The notes under the pieces: generated by a model
What the model was told of the DNA's origin: nothing
Seen by the model: the letters and a program-made list of their open reading frames with translations, nothing else
The model's database searches: none
Shown: positions 1 through 7,534 of the stretch, in pieces
Numbering within the stretch: the stretch's first letter is position 1
Layout of the letters: every line of letters starts with the position of its first letter
Assembly: GCF_021021415.1 (NCBI RefSeq)
Contig: NZ_JAINWJ010000063.1
Coordinates: 1-33,701 of the forward strand
Direction: 5' to 3'
Origin: Martelella mediterranea
GTDB lineage: Bacteria; Pseudomonadota; Alphaproteobacteria; Rhizobiales; Rhizobiaceae
Length of the DNA: 33,701 nt
Position numbers and translations under genes: made by a program

Positions 1-39
1 CGTACGAACCCAACAGGACAGTTGCGACACAGAACCTAA
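1..39. mobile_element. Possible end of an insertion sequence cutting the ParB-like gene
   Basis: ParB homology ends abruptly at about base 40. Read on the minus strand, the sequence inward from there begins near GGTTCTGTGTCGCAAC. This loosely resembles the GG-x-TCTGT-x-GCAA type terminal repeat of IS6-family elements, but it is not an exact match to one I know. The rest of any element would lie outside the window. The call is weak and depends on the homology break. Confidence 0.3.
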
Positions 40-408
40 CAGCGCAGCGCGCTGGACGTTTTCGGCAAGGGAATCTTCCTCGGCCGAGATGTCGCTGTCG
101 GCCTCGCGCACATGGCAGGGCACCGGCGTGGTCCGTGCCAACCGCTTCTTCTTGGCGAGAAGTTCGAGCGCCCGGAACCGGCGGCCGCCGGCCGGAACCT
201 CGAACATGCCGGTCTCCTTGCCGTCGTCGTCCACGACCGGACGGACATTGAGGTTCTGCAGGAGGCCGCGGCGGGCAATGTCCTCGGCCAGGTCCTCGAT
301 CGAGACGCCCGCCTTGATGCGACGGACGTTGGACTGGGAGAGGACGAGCTTGTTGAAGGGAATGTCGCGCGAGGCGCTGAGGGTGATCTTCTTGGCTGCT
401 GTCGCCAT
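1..408 (-). CDS. ParB/RepB/Spo0J-family protein, N-terminal part, probably disrupted
   Basis: The frame runs open from an ATG at 408 to the window edge, 136 codons. It reads as the N-terminal ParB domain of large ParB-like proteins on alphaproteobacterial plasmids and integrative elements: residues about 15-30 have the 'LVLSQSNVRRIKAG' signature, followed by 'EVPAGGRRFRALELL' and then 'DSLAENVQRAAL'. Family members normally continue after that last motif with a conserved HPLDQF-type segment and several hundred more residues. Here the last 13 codons (bases 39-1) do not resemble the family. The simplest reading is interruption by a mobile element just after the ParB domain, although the frame stays open to the edge. 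Such proteins bind DNA in partition or in regulation of mobile-element genes. A structured leader precedes the start. ParB domain identity is firm; disruption is inferred. Confidence 0.75.
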   Translation of the reverse strand, partial: MATAAKKITLSASRDIPFNKLVLSQSNVRRIKAGVSIEDLAEDIARRGLLQNLNVRPVVDDDGKETGMFEVPAGGRRFRALELLAKKKRLARTTPVPCHVREADSDISAEEDSLAENVQRAALLGSVSQLSCWVRT

Positions 409-420
409 GGTGATTTACTC

Positions 421-466
421 CGCGACGGGCGCCGAGAGCCTCTCTCTCGGCTTCCAACCCGTCACG
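421..466 (-). promoter_or_regulatory. Structured 5' leader of the ParB-like gene (copy 1 of 2)
   Basis: In the minus-strand transcript an outer 9-bp stem (CGUGACGGG with CCCGUCGCG, one U-G pair) encloses a 7-nt unpaired strand, an inner 7-bp hairpin (CCGAGAG / CUCUCGG, loop AGAGG) and a 2-nt spacer. The outer stem ends next to GAG, giving a GGAG ribosome-binding site that overlaps the last stem base and lies 9 nt from the start codon at 408. The same architecture recurs before ardC with compensatory changes, which supports a folded RNA, perhaps controlling translation. A protein-binding DNA palindrome remains possible. Confidence 0.65.
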
Positions 467-593
467 GAAACAGGGCGCAGCCCTCTTCCTCTCTCTTCCG
501 AACCCCGTAGAAACGGAAAGCCGGAGAGCCGGATCGGCGGCAACGCGAAGGAACGCGAATACGGATCGGCGGCATTGCTGACGAGCCCCGCGT

Positions 594-1454
594 TCACACA
601 CCGCACATGCCTTCGCATTCATTGCCCCACAGATCGAGCTGGCCGTGATCGGCGGCGGTGGAGAGGTCCGCCCGGTCGAGCGGGACCGCCTGGCGGTGGA
701 GATAGACCTCGCCGCGCACACCGCGCAGGCCGGTGCGGATCATCCGATCCACCTGCACGGCGTCGGCCCAGGCCTCAGCGTCCTCGTCGCGCATCGCGCG
801 CCACATGGCGTCCGAGTGGAAGGGACAGCCGACGCAACTGCTCTTGGGCGGTTCGGGATAGCCATGGCGCTGGAGCCAGGCCAGGCAGTCCTGCCGGCTC
901 ATGTGCCGTTCGACCAGCGGCCATCGGTTGACCTGCCAGCATTCGAAGGACGGCTTCATCCGCAGCACCTCGTCGGCCGAGATGCCGATCCATTGCTCGA
1001 CCACTGCGTGATCGGGCGAGCGCCGTCGTGTCAGGCCGGCGAGTTCGCGTACCTTCCGGCGGATCGGGACGATCTTGTATTCCTTCGTGCATTGCCGCCG
1101 GATCATGCCGATCTGTGCCTTGCCGCGCTGTTCGGCCCGGGTGAACGCCGGAATCGACGCCCACCTGCCGCCCTGGGTGGCTCTGGCGAGATCGTCGCGG
1201 ATATTTCCGGCGGAGACGATGTGGACCGGAAACGGTAGTACGTTGGGTGACATGAGCCAGTCGAGATGCTCGTAGACCGCCCGTGGCTCCCAGCCGGTAT
1301 CGGCGAAGATTGCGCAATCGGGCATCGGGCCGACGATGCCGTGCGCCGCCATCAGCGCCAGCGTGGTGGACTGCACGCCGGCGCCGAGGCTGAGGATCCG
1401 CAGACGGATGCGCGGATCGTCGGTCGCGGGAAAGAAGGGAGACGGCGCGTTCAT
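594..1454 (-). CDS. PAPS reductase-like (adenine nucleotide alpha-hydrolase fold) protein
   Basis: This 286-residue protein belongs to the N-type ATP pyrophosphatase/PAPS-reductase superfamily. Near residues 20-30 it has the modified nucleotide-binding loop 'LSLGAGVQSTTLALMA', followed by 'CAIFADTGWEP'. A Cys cluster, 'KSSCVGCPFHSD', lies near residue 205. Relatives are common on phages, plasmids and integrative elements, where the substrate is generally unknown. The related DndC protein acts in DNA phosphorothioation, but no dnd partners are present, so that role is not supported. The start overlaps the ardC stop by four bases (ATGA), so the two genes are translationally coupled. Fold assignment is good; the reaction is unknown. 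Confidence 0.75.
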   Translation of the reverse strand: MNAPSPFFPATDDPRIRLRILSLGAGVQSTTLALMAAHGIVGPMPDCAIFADTGWEPRAVYEHLDWLMSPNVLPFPVHIVSAGNIRDDLARATQGGRWASIPAFTRAEQRGKAQIGMIRRQCTKEYKIVPIRRKVRELAGLTRRRSPDHAVVEQWIGISADEVLRMKPSFECWQVNRWPLVERHMSRQDCLAWLQRHGYPEPPKSSCVGCPFHSDAMWRAMRDEDAEAWADAVQVDRMIRTGLRGVRGEVYLHRQAVPLDRADLSTAADHGQLDLWGNECEGMCGV

Positions 1455-2404
1455 GACGCCGACTCCAGCTCCACAGGTCGCGGCTCGGTGTCCTCCTCGG
1501 GCGCGAAGGCGAGAAGCCAGTCGGCGGCCTTGCCCGCCTGGCTGGCGGCACGGACGATGGCGCGGTCGTCCTCGCGCAGCACCTCAAGCCAGGAGGCGAT
1601 GTAATCGGCGTGCCGAACGGTCGGGGCGATGCCGAGTGCGGCACAGCAGAAGGCCGCATTGATTTCGGCGATGAGCTCTTCGAAGGCGTATTTCTTCGAG
1701 CCGAACGAGCCCGAGAAATCACGCCCCAGACGCGAGACATGGCCTGTCGCGTGACCCATCTCGTGCAGCGTGGTGCGGTGCCAATTGATGGGTTCGAAAT
1801 AGGCCTGCGGCGGCGGCACCTGCACATAGTCATGGGCGGGCACGTAGAATGCCCGGTTGCCGCCGATGCGGAAGTCGATGCCGGTGGCGGCGATCAGTGC
1901 CTCGACACGCGGTTCGATCAGACCCGTCGGCACCGGCGGTGCGGCGGTCGCGAGATCGTCGGGCAGGTTCTCGCACTGGTCGGTGTTGAAGACGGTGAAG
2001 CGCTTCAGGAACGGGATCGCCTGGGCGTCCTTGCCGGTCTCGCGCGCCCGGCGCTTCTCGTCCTCCGGCACGAAGCGGTCGGCATAGACGACGGTGGTGC
2101 CGCGCTCGCCCTTGCGAACATTGCCGCCAAGCGACAGCGCCTGTCGGAAGGTCAGCCAGCTCTGGCCGGAAAAGCCGCGTTCAATAACAGCGCCCCAGAG
2201 GAGCAGGACGTTGATGCCCGAATACTGACGATCGGTGGAGGCGTTCTTCGGGAGGCCAAGGGGCGCCTTCGCCGCCGCCGTTCCCCAAGGCTGGACCCAG
2301 GGCACACGGCCGGCCTCCAGCTCGGCGATGATCTTGTCGGTGATTACGGAATAGAGGTTGGTCCGGTCGCGCCGGGCACCGGATTTGCGGTTCTGTCTGG
2401 ACAT
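1451..2404 (-). CDS. ardC: ArdC-like antirestriction protein with zincin domain
   Basis: The 317-residue product has the two-part ArdC layout. The N-terminal ssDNA-binding domain (DUF1738 type, residues about 15-130) includes 'GRVPWVQPWG' and 'NVRKGERGTTVVYADRF'. The C-terminal zinc-metallopeptidase-like domain has 'HEMGHATGH' near residue 215, supplying the HExxH-type ligands, and 'EELIAEINAAF' about 25 residues later with the third acidic ligand. ArdC proteins protect incoming plasmid DNA from host restriction during conjugative entry. The gene is followed by the coupled PAPS-reductase-like gene and preceded by a structured leader that matches the one before the ParB-like gene. Length and motifs look intact, so the protein is probably functional. 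It marks this side of the window as mobile-element backbone. Confidence 0.85.
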   Translation of the reverse strand: MSRQNRKSGARRDRTNLYSVITDKIIAELEAGRVPWVQPWGTAAAKAPLGLPKNASTDRQYSGINVLLLWGAVIERGFSGQSWLTFRQALSLGGNVRKGERGTTVVYADRFVPEDEKRRARETGKDAQAIPFLKRFTVFNTDQCENLPDDLATAAPPVPTGLIEPRVEALIAATGIDFRIGGNRAFYVPAHDYVQVPPPQAYFEPINWHRTTLHEMGHATGHVSRLGRDFSGSFGSKKYAFEELIAEINAAFCCAALGIAPTVRHADYIASWLEVLREDDRAIVRAASQAGKAADWLLAFAPEEDTEPRPVELESAS

Positions 2405-2414
2405 CGCGGTTCTC

Positions 2415-2460
2415 CGCGACGGGCGCCGGAGGCCTCTCCTCCGGTCCTCGTCCCGTCACG
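2415..2460 (-). promoter_or_regulatory. Structured 5' leader of ardC (copy 2 of 2)
   Basis: This copy has the same 46-nt architecture as the leader at 421-466: an identical outer 9-bp stem, a 7-nt unpaired strand, a 7-bp inner hairpin, an identical AGAGG loop and a 2-nt spacer. The inner stem here is CCGGAGG / CCUCCGG. Two A-U pairs of the other copy are replaced by two G-C pairs, so pairing is kept although the sequence changed. The GGAG ribosome-binding site again overlaps the base of the outer stem, 7 nt before the ATG at 2404. Confidence 0.65.
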
Positions 2461-2475
2461 GCAAACCGGTCCGCA

Positions 2476-2827
2476 CTCTCACTTTTATGGGCCCCCTCCG
2501 AGTCAAGAGGGCACGATTAGGAATTTGGGACGCCCCGGCCAGGCGCCCTCCCTGCAATCTTGAATGCGGCACTCGGTCCCGAGATGTCCGTGGCAAGGGC
2601 GTGGTTCGCAAGAGCCTATCACCGGCTCGACTTTTATCCGGTCCGGCATTCCGGCCAACTCCGGTGCCGCAACCCCAATCCCGTTTGCTGCGGGTGTTGC
2701 CCTTCGAGGGACGGGACCCTTCTCTACGAACGGCATCTTTCAGCCCAGTGAGAGTTCGGTCACACATCCGCCCGGCATCCCCGGCGGTCGCGAGCCGCGC
2801 GGGAATTCGATATGTTGCCGTGGCCGC
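2476..2827. other. Non-coding stretch between ardC leader and IS110 transposase
   Basis: I see no convincing gene here; the open frames are short, lack ribosome-binding sites and read as low-complexity Arg/Pro/Gly-rich shadows. The stretch should contain the promoter of ardC and the right (3') end of the IS110 element. I could not place the element boundary, because IS110-family elements often lack clear terminal repeats and target duplications. Several GC-rich short inverted repeats occur, for example around 2641-2670, but none is distinctive. Confidence 0.5.
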
Positions 2828-4009
2828 TCAGGTCACGATGGCACCACGCGGAACCATGCCCGTCGTCGCGTAACGCCACAGAGCGATCAGCAGCTTGCGA
2901 GCGAGCGCAACGACCATGATCCTTCGCATCCGTCCCGTCGCGCCCTCGGTGCGCCTGCGATGCCACCGCGCCAACTCGCTGTCGGGCTGCCAGAACAGCC
3001 AACGCCAGCTCATCTGGATCATGTGAGCCCGCAGCAGTGGCGGCCCCGCCTTGGTGATGCCCTGGTCGCGTGACACCGAGCCGCTGGCCCAAGGCGCCGG
3101 CGCAAGCCCGCTCCAGCCGCCAATCTCGCGACGGTTGCGGAACTCGCGCCAGAATGCCTCCCGCGCCAGGATCGTGGCATCGTTCATCCCGATCCCCTTC
3201 AGCCGGTTCAGCGTCACGATCATCGAGGCGTCTTGCGCTGGTTCAGCGGCCGTATCAGTCTGCTGGCTGCGGTCCCGGACAATGGCGTCGCGTTCGGCCT
3301 CCACCTGTGCGATCTGCCGTATCACCAGCGCCAGGCGCTCCAGTTCGCGCGTGATCTCCCGCTTCAGGCAGGGTCCGAGAGGCCGACCGTCTCCAGTCAC
3401 GAGTGCATCCAGGCGTGTCACCGCATCACGGGCACGGGGATCGAAATCCATGATCCCCTGCGTTTTCAGCAGGCCCTTGATCCGGTTCCCGTGCGCCGTT
3501 CTCTCCTTCACCAGGCGCTGGCGTTCCCGCAATCCGCGGCGCACATCGTCCTGTTCCACAGTCGGCACACGAACCTCGCTCAGCACCTGCCGTTCGCCGC
3601 GCGCCCAAGCCATCAATGCACGAACCATCCCCCGCGCATCGATCCGATCCGTCTTCGCACGTTTGGCCCGGCGGTCGACCAGCAAGCTCGCCGGATCAAT
3701 CACCACGACACGGATGCCAAGCGCAGTGAGGCGACGATAGAGCCAGAATCCTTCATATCCGGCCTCGTAGCAGATGACGACGGCCGGCGCACCGAGCTCT
3801 GCTGCGGCCAGCTTTGCTCGCGCCCGATCGATCAGCGTCAGCAGAGCATCCACATCGCCGCAGGCCATCGCATGCAGCGCGATCTTGTCTGCCAGTGACA
3901 CCTGAATACCAACTACCCACTTCGACCGGCTCATCTCCACCGACACAAAAATATCGCCGCAAGCCGGTACATCTTCGATTTTCACTACAACTTCACTATC
4001 CTCGAGCAT
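2828..4009 (-). CDS. IS110-family transposase (DEDD/RuvC-like with Tnp domain)
   Basis: The transposase has about 393 residues, typical for the family. The N-terminal RuvC-like DEDD domain is readable in order: 'FVSVEMSRSKW' (a Glu stands where many members have Asp), 'VVICYEAGYEGFWLYRRL', then 'AKTDRIDARGMV' with the two later Asp residues. A helical middle part follows. The C-terminal Tnp_20-type domain carries 'RLKGIGMNDATIL' and 'GGWSGLAPAPWASGSVSRDQG', which includes the serine-rich catalytic segment. The ATG at 4009 is preferred because AGAAAGGA lies just before it; an in-frame ATG at 4024 is an alternative. The gene is intact. In this family the transposase works with an element-encoded bridge RNA that pairs with target and donor DNA. 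Confidence 0.92.
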   Translation of the reverse strand: MLEDSEVVVKIEDVPACGDIFVSVEMSRSKWVVGIQVSLADKIALHAMACGDVDALLTLIDRARAKLAAAELGAPAVVICYEAGYEGFWLYRRLTALGIRVVVIDPASLLVDRRAKRAKTDRIDARGMVRALMAWARGERQVLSEVRVPTVEQDDVRRGLRERQRLVKERTAHGNRIKGLLKTQGIMDFDPRARDAVTRLDALVTGDGRPLGPCLKREITRELERLALVIRQIAQVEAERDAIVRDRSQQTDTAAEPAQDASMIVTLNRLKGIGMNDATILAREAFWREFRNRREIGGWSGLAPAPWASGSVSRDQGITKAGPPLLRAHMIQMSWRWLFWQPDSELARWHRRRTEGATGRMRRIMVVALARKLLIALWRYATTGMVPRGAIVT

Positions 4010-4046
4010 CGTCCTTTCTCCCATCTCGGTTCAACTCGTCGAACCG
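2828..4046 (-). mobile_element. IS110-family insertion sequence (outer ends not resolved)
   Basis: The span covers the intact transposase gene and an upstream inverted repeat, CGGTTC (4027-4032) and GAACCG (4041-4046), separated by 8 nt. The true ends lie somewhere within about 2476-2827 and 4047-4181. No obvious terminal inverted repeats or target duplication were found, as expected for the family. IS110 elements encode a bridge RNA in a non-coding end; about 350 nt downstream and 150 nt upstream of the gene are available for one. The insertion is intergenic and breaks no recognisable gene. Confidence 0.5.
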
Positions 4047-4094
4047 TAAAAGGCGGTGCGACGCGCCCCATAGGATCTCTTAGAAGGGGGCGTT

Positions 4095-4111
4095 GCGGGG
4101 GAATCCCCCGC
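4095..4111. repeat. GC-rich 7-bp hairpin
   Basis: GCGGGGG and CCCCCGC are separated by AAT. It lies between the helicase operon and the IS110 element. On the minus strand it is downstream of the last helicase gene and could contribute to transcription termination, but no T tract follows, so a canonical intrinsic terminator is not claimed. Confidence 0.5.
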
Positions 4112-4147
4112 TCGAATGGGTCGGCCGAGACTACAGGCTTGGCCGCA

Positions 4148-4163
4148 GGGGAAGGCCTTCCCC
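4148..4163. repeat. Perfect 16-bp palindrome after the helicase operon
   Basis: The sequence GGGGAAGGCCTTCCCC is perfectly self-complementary with no spacer. It begins 18 bases beyond the stop of the minus-strand SF2 helicase gene. It may be a protein-binding site, part of the transcription end of the operon, or target-type sequence near the IS110 insertion. The role is unknown. Confidence 0.55.
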
Positions 4164-4181
4164 ACCATCTTCTTCGAACGG

Positions 4182-7100
4182 TCAGCTGCTTGCGATCACC
4201 TTCAGCCGCATGGCGCGCGTCTCAAGGAGATAGGTCTCCACGCTGGCCAGCAGATGCAGTCCCTCTTCGGTGACCGCGGCGCGCGATAGGCCAGGTTGAA
4301 CGATGCGCACATCGAATTCGTAGCGATAGTCCTGCCAGCTCGCTTTCAGCTTCTTGAGGAAGGCGGCTGTTCCCTGTTCGAAGCGGGAAGTCTGGCCCTT
4401 CTCGAGGCGCAACTTCTCCCGTTTGAGCATATGAATGAACATACGATTGGGACGATCGCGCCAGCGGGCGGATTTCTGGGCCTGCCCGCACACTTCGTAG
4501 AGATCCTTGACGCGCGCGCCAGGTGCGTCGGAACTGGAATATTTGCAATGGTAAAGCGTCAACTGCACGAGACCTTCAGTCACTCGAAGCGTGACGACGT
4601 CCGCGATCTCACCGGCGCCGTCATCGTCGAAGATGAGGTCATAGGTGTCGCCCTCTGCGAGCAATGTCTCGATGACGCGCCGCTGCACGGAGTCGACCCG
4701 CTTTTCAGGTCCCTGCGCCTCGGCGCGGATATTGGTCTTCGACCAATCCCAGGCCTCGATCCGGTCGACGGGATAGGGTTCAACCACGACGCCTTCAGGC
4801 AGAGCATAGAGGTGGCTGTAGATCAGCAGTGAGCCATCCCCAAAATCGATCTGTGGGGAATCTTCGCCGAAGGATTCCGACAGCGGTTTCACCTTGCCGC
4901 TGACCTTGATGGTTGTTTTCGGACCAGAGCGCTGCGGATAGCGAGCGCCACCTTCGGCAAACACGATTTCGAATTCGGCGACATGGGTGTCGCTGCGCAC
5001 CGTGAAGCGCAATGGACCCGTGCGTTCATGATCCAGCAGTTCGATGTCGCATTCGGCGAAGGCTACGGCTTCGTCGCCGAAACTGATTTCGATCCGGTCC
5101 TCGATTTGCGTCAACAGCGATTCCGGCCAGTGGATCGCGACCGGAGGCACCTGCGGGCGTTCGCTGATCTGGCGAGGCCGCATCGCGCTCTTGAAGACGC
5201 CATCGGTGGTGATCCCCGGATCGTTGACGGCCTTGCCGATATCCGCGCACCATTCGACCCAGTCAGTCAGATCGCGAACCCGCGAAATCGACCAGAACTT
5301 GCCTTTGGCCGAACAGCCACGAGAGGCGGGAACGCCGTCGAGGAAACCGGTGGCGAACACGTTGTTCTTGATGCGCGACTGGGACTTCGCCGTGTCGAGT
5401 CCGTCGGCGACATCGACACCCATATACATGGAGTAGCGGACACCGCGTCCCTGATGGTGCGTCAGGCCAAGATTGCGCAGGATCAGGCGATTGAACCCAT
5501 GCAGGCTGCGGAAGACCTCCTCGCCCTCGACCCGGCGCGTTGCCTCACCGCAGACCGCCTTGGCCAATCGGTCATACGGTCCCTTGATCGAGCTGCTGAT
5601 ATAGAGGAGCTGACTATCGGGATCCCAATGCATCATGTGCAGGTCCCAGGTGACATTGGTCGCGTGCTGGGCCGTGGTCCAGCCGGCCTGCTCTTCGGAC
5701 CGGGTGACGAAGATGGCGACACGCTGGTGTGGGTTGACCTTCATGCCGAGATAGACGCCGGGACTATACAAGTCCTCGGCCCGCAAAGGCTCCCAACCAT
5801 CGCAATTGGTGCGATAGACGACCGCGTTCATCTTCGGTTCGAGCGTCTGCAGCGGAATGTCGCTCAAGTCACCGACAAAGCCCTTGAACATCTCGGCACG
5901 GCGGATCTGCCGGTCGATTTTCGCGGTGCTGAGTGCCTCGACCAGCGCGTTCCAGTCGGCATCCTCCGCATAGAGCTTGGCCAGCGAACGATCAATGTCG
6001 TCAATGCCGGTATTGGCGATGACGGTGGCGTCGCCGAGGCGTGGATCCTGGCGGGTGAAGCGGCCGACAAACTGGATGGTGACAGCGATGCTCTTGTGCG
6101 GATCGTGCAGGGCGGCGATCTTCAGTTCCGGCAGATCGAAACCTTCTCCGAGCATGTCCACGCAGACGATGATCCGGCTCTCGAAGCGCCGCAGAGCGGC
6201 AAGGTTTGAACGGCGTTCACGGATCGACTGCTGGCTATGGACGATGACCGGACGAAGTTCGGGGTACATCTCGCTGTAAAGCTGGTGGAGGGCTCTGGCG
6301 CGGTCGATAGTCTGGCAGCGCGCCATGGCGAGATGGTTGAGGCCGGCGTCCAGATCACCCTGGAGGACTTCGCCGAGCTTCTCCGCGATCGCGAGATCGG
6401 CGTCCGCCTGATCGAGCCCGAAGACAGCCTCGAAGCGGATCGGCTTGAAATAGCCTTCGGCCTGCGCCTTCTTGAGCGGATAGGTGTAGATGAACTCGCC
6501 GTCGACGCGCCGGCCGTCCTCACGGAATGGTGTGGCGGTGAACTGGACGATCGGGAGCGCCGGCTCGCGATCGGCAAAGAGGCCCCGAAAGCGCGCCCAG
6601 GTCGGGGCGCCGATGTGATGAGCCTCGTCGATAAACAGCGCCGCGGCACGAGCTGCCATCCGCTCCTGGACCGCTGCTTCGGCGCGGCCGGCGATCTGCA
6701 TTGTGGTGACGATGACATTGGCGCTGTCGAAGATCTCATCCACCTCGGTTACCGTCGTCGGAATGTGCGAAAGGCGCATCACTACGGGAAATGCTGCCTT
6801 GTCTTCCAGGCATTGCTGTTGCCTCAGCACGCCGAAGGTCTCGAACTTGCCCGCGATCTGCTCTCGCAGAGCGTCCGTCGGCACCACGACCAGTAGCCTC
6901 TCGAAGCGCTGGTGGGCGTTGAGCGCGAGCATGGTTTCCGTCTTGCCGGTGCCCGTCGGCATGACGATGGTGGCCGGATCGCTCGATCGCGTCGCATGGG
7001 CCAAAGCCGCGTGCAACGCGCCGATTTGAGGACGTCGCAGACCGGGCTGGGCTGGCTGCTCGTTTTCGGCTGCTCGTCCCTCCCGGAGATGAAAGGCGCC

Positions 7101-7520
7101 CGACCAGGATGCCGAAACCGCTGCCAGCCGTTCGACCCGCGCTTGGCCGCTCAACGTGTCGATGCGGATGGGCAACGGGGCCATCCACCGGCCTTCGCCG
7201 GCATCGAGTGCTTCGACGATCTGCGCCGGCTCACTCGCGCCGGGGACCAGCAGAATGAGATCCGCCTCCAGCGACGTGGCGGTCTTCGCGTTGATAATCT
7301 TCAGTGTCTCGCCGGACGGCAGCGTGGTTTCATGACCCGTCACACGGCGGATCGAAAAGGGTCGCAGCCGGCAGCGCACGCGCAGCGGCGGAACCGCCAA
7401 CTGGCGTATCGGGCTTCCCAGGACCTTGCCCTCGATCGCAAGCCGAGCCGGCAGCAGCAGTTCGACCTCGGGATTGAAGAGATCGTCCTGGGCGGGCTCG
7501 GTGCGCTTGCGGGAGGCCAT
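4182..7520 (-). CDS. Large SF2 DEAD/DEAH-box helicase, last gene of helicase-nuclease operon
   Basis: The 1112-residue protein has a full SF2 helicase core: Walker A 'MPTGTGKTETML' near residue 187, 'ALFIDEAHHIG' (DEAH) near 298, 'FTATPFREDGRR' (motif III) near 328 and 'QFVGRFTRQ' (motif VI) near 485. The core resembles type III restriction/UvrB-like translocases. About 160 residues precede it, and a long C-terminal region of some 600 residues follows. Near residues 970-995 'GEIADVV' and 'LTLYHCKYS' recall the D...(E/Q)xK arrangement of restriction-type nucleases, with His-Cys-Lys at the usual acidic position; a nuclease-like or degenerate nuclease fold is a guess. The start follows the UvrD-like stop by 14 nt and has GAGGA 7 nt upstream. 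It probably unwinds or translocates on DNA in a defence complex with the two upstream products. Confidence 0.8.
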   Translation of the reverse strand: MASRKRTEPAQDDLFNPEVELLLPARLAIEGKVLGSPIRQLAVPPLRVRCRLRPFSIRRVTGHETTLPSGETLKIINAKTATSLEADLILLVPGASEPAQIVEALDAGEGRWMAPLPIRIDTLSGQARVERLAAVSASWSGAFHLREGRAAENEQPAQPGLRRPQIGALHAALAHATRSSDPATIVMPTGTGKTETMLALNAHQRFERLLVVVPTDALREQIAGKFETFGVLRQQQCLEDKAAFPVVMRLSHIPTTVTEVDEIFDSANVIVTTMQIAGRAEAAVQERMAARAAALFIDEAHHIGAPTWARFRGLFADREPALPIVQFTATPFREDGRRVDGEFIYTYPLKKAQAEGYFKPIRFEAVFGLDQADADLAIAEKLGEVLQGDLDAGLNHLAMARCQTIDRARALHQLYSEMYPELRPVIVHSQQSIRERRSNLAALRRFESRIIVCVDMLGEGFDLPELKIAALHDPHKSIAVTIQFVGRFTRQDPRLGDATVIANTGIDDIDRSLAKLYAEDADWNALVEALSTAKIDRQIRRAEMFKGFVGDLSDIPLQTLEPKMNAVVYRTNCDGWEPLRAEDLYSPGVYLGMKVNPHQRVAIFVTRSEEQAGWTTAQHATNVTWDLHMMHWDPDSQLLYISSSIKGPYDRLAKAVCGEATRRVEGEEVFRSLHGFNRLILRNLGLTHHQGRGVRYSMYMGVDVADGLDTAKSQSRIKNNVFATGFLDGVPASRGCSAKGKFWSISRVRDLTDWVEWCADIGKAVNDPGITTDGVFKSAMRPRQISERPQVPPVAIHWPESLLTQIEDRIEISFGDEAVAFAECDIELLDHERTGPLRFTVRSDTHVAEFEIVFAEGGARYPQRSGPKTTIKVSGKVKPLSESFGEDSPQIDFGDGSLLIYSHLYALPEGVVVEPYPVDRIEAWDWSKTNIRAEAQGPEKRVDSVQRRVIETLLAEGDTYDLIFDDDGAGEIADVVTLRVTEGLVQLTLYHCKYSSSDAPGARVKDLYEVCGQAQKSARWRDRPNRMFIHMLKREKLRLEKGQTSRFEQGTAAFLKKLKASWQDYRYEFDVRIVQPGLSRAAVTEEGLHLLASVETYLLETRAMRLKVIASS

Positions 7521-7534
7521 GGTCGCGTCCTCGG

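Noticed and set aside
36-278. 80-residue minus-strand frame at the left edge
   Set aside because: It is a shadow frame of the ParB-like gene. The +0 frame from 408 gives clear ParB-domain similarity, whereas this one is Arg/Ser/Pro-rich with no ribosome-binding site.
415-618. 67-residue minus-strand frame
   Set aside because: It overlaps the structured leader and the end of the PAPS-reductase-like gene, has no ribosome-binding site and no recognisable sequence.
594-1454. DndC of a phosphorothioation system
   Set aside because: No DndA, DndB, DndD or DndE partners are present; the protein sits with ArdC, as on many mobile elements.
2456-2767. Minus-strand frame of 103 residues between ardC and the transposase
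   Set aside because: Its composition is that of random GC-rich sequence, there is no ribosome-binding site, and it overlaps the ardC leader.
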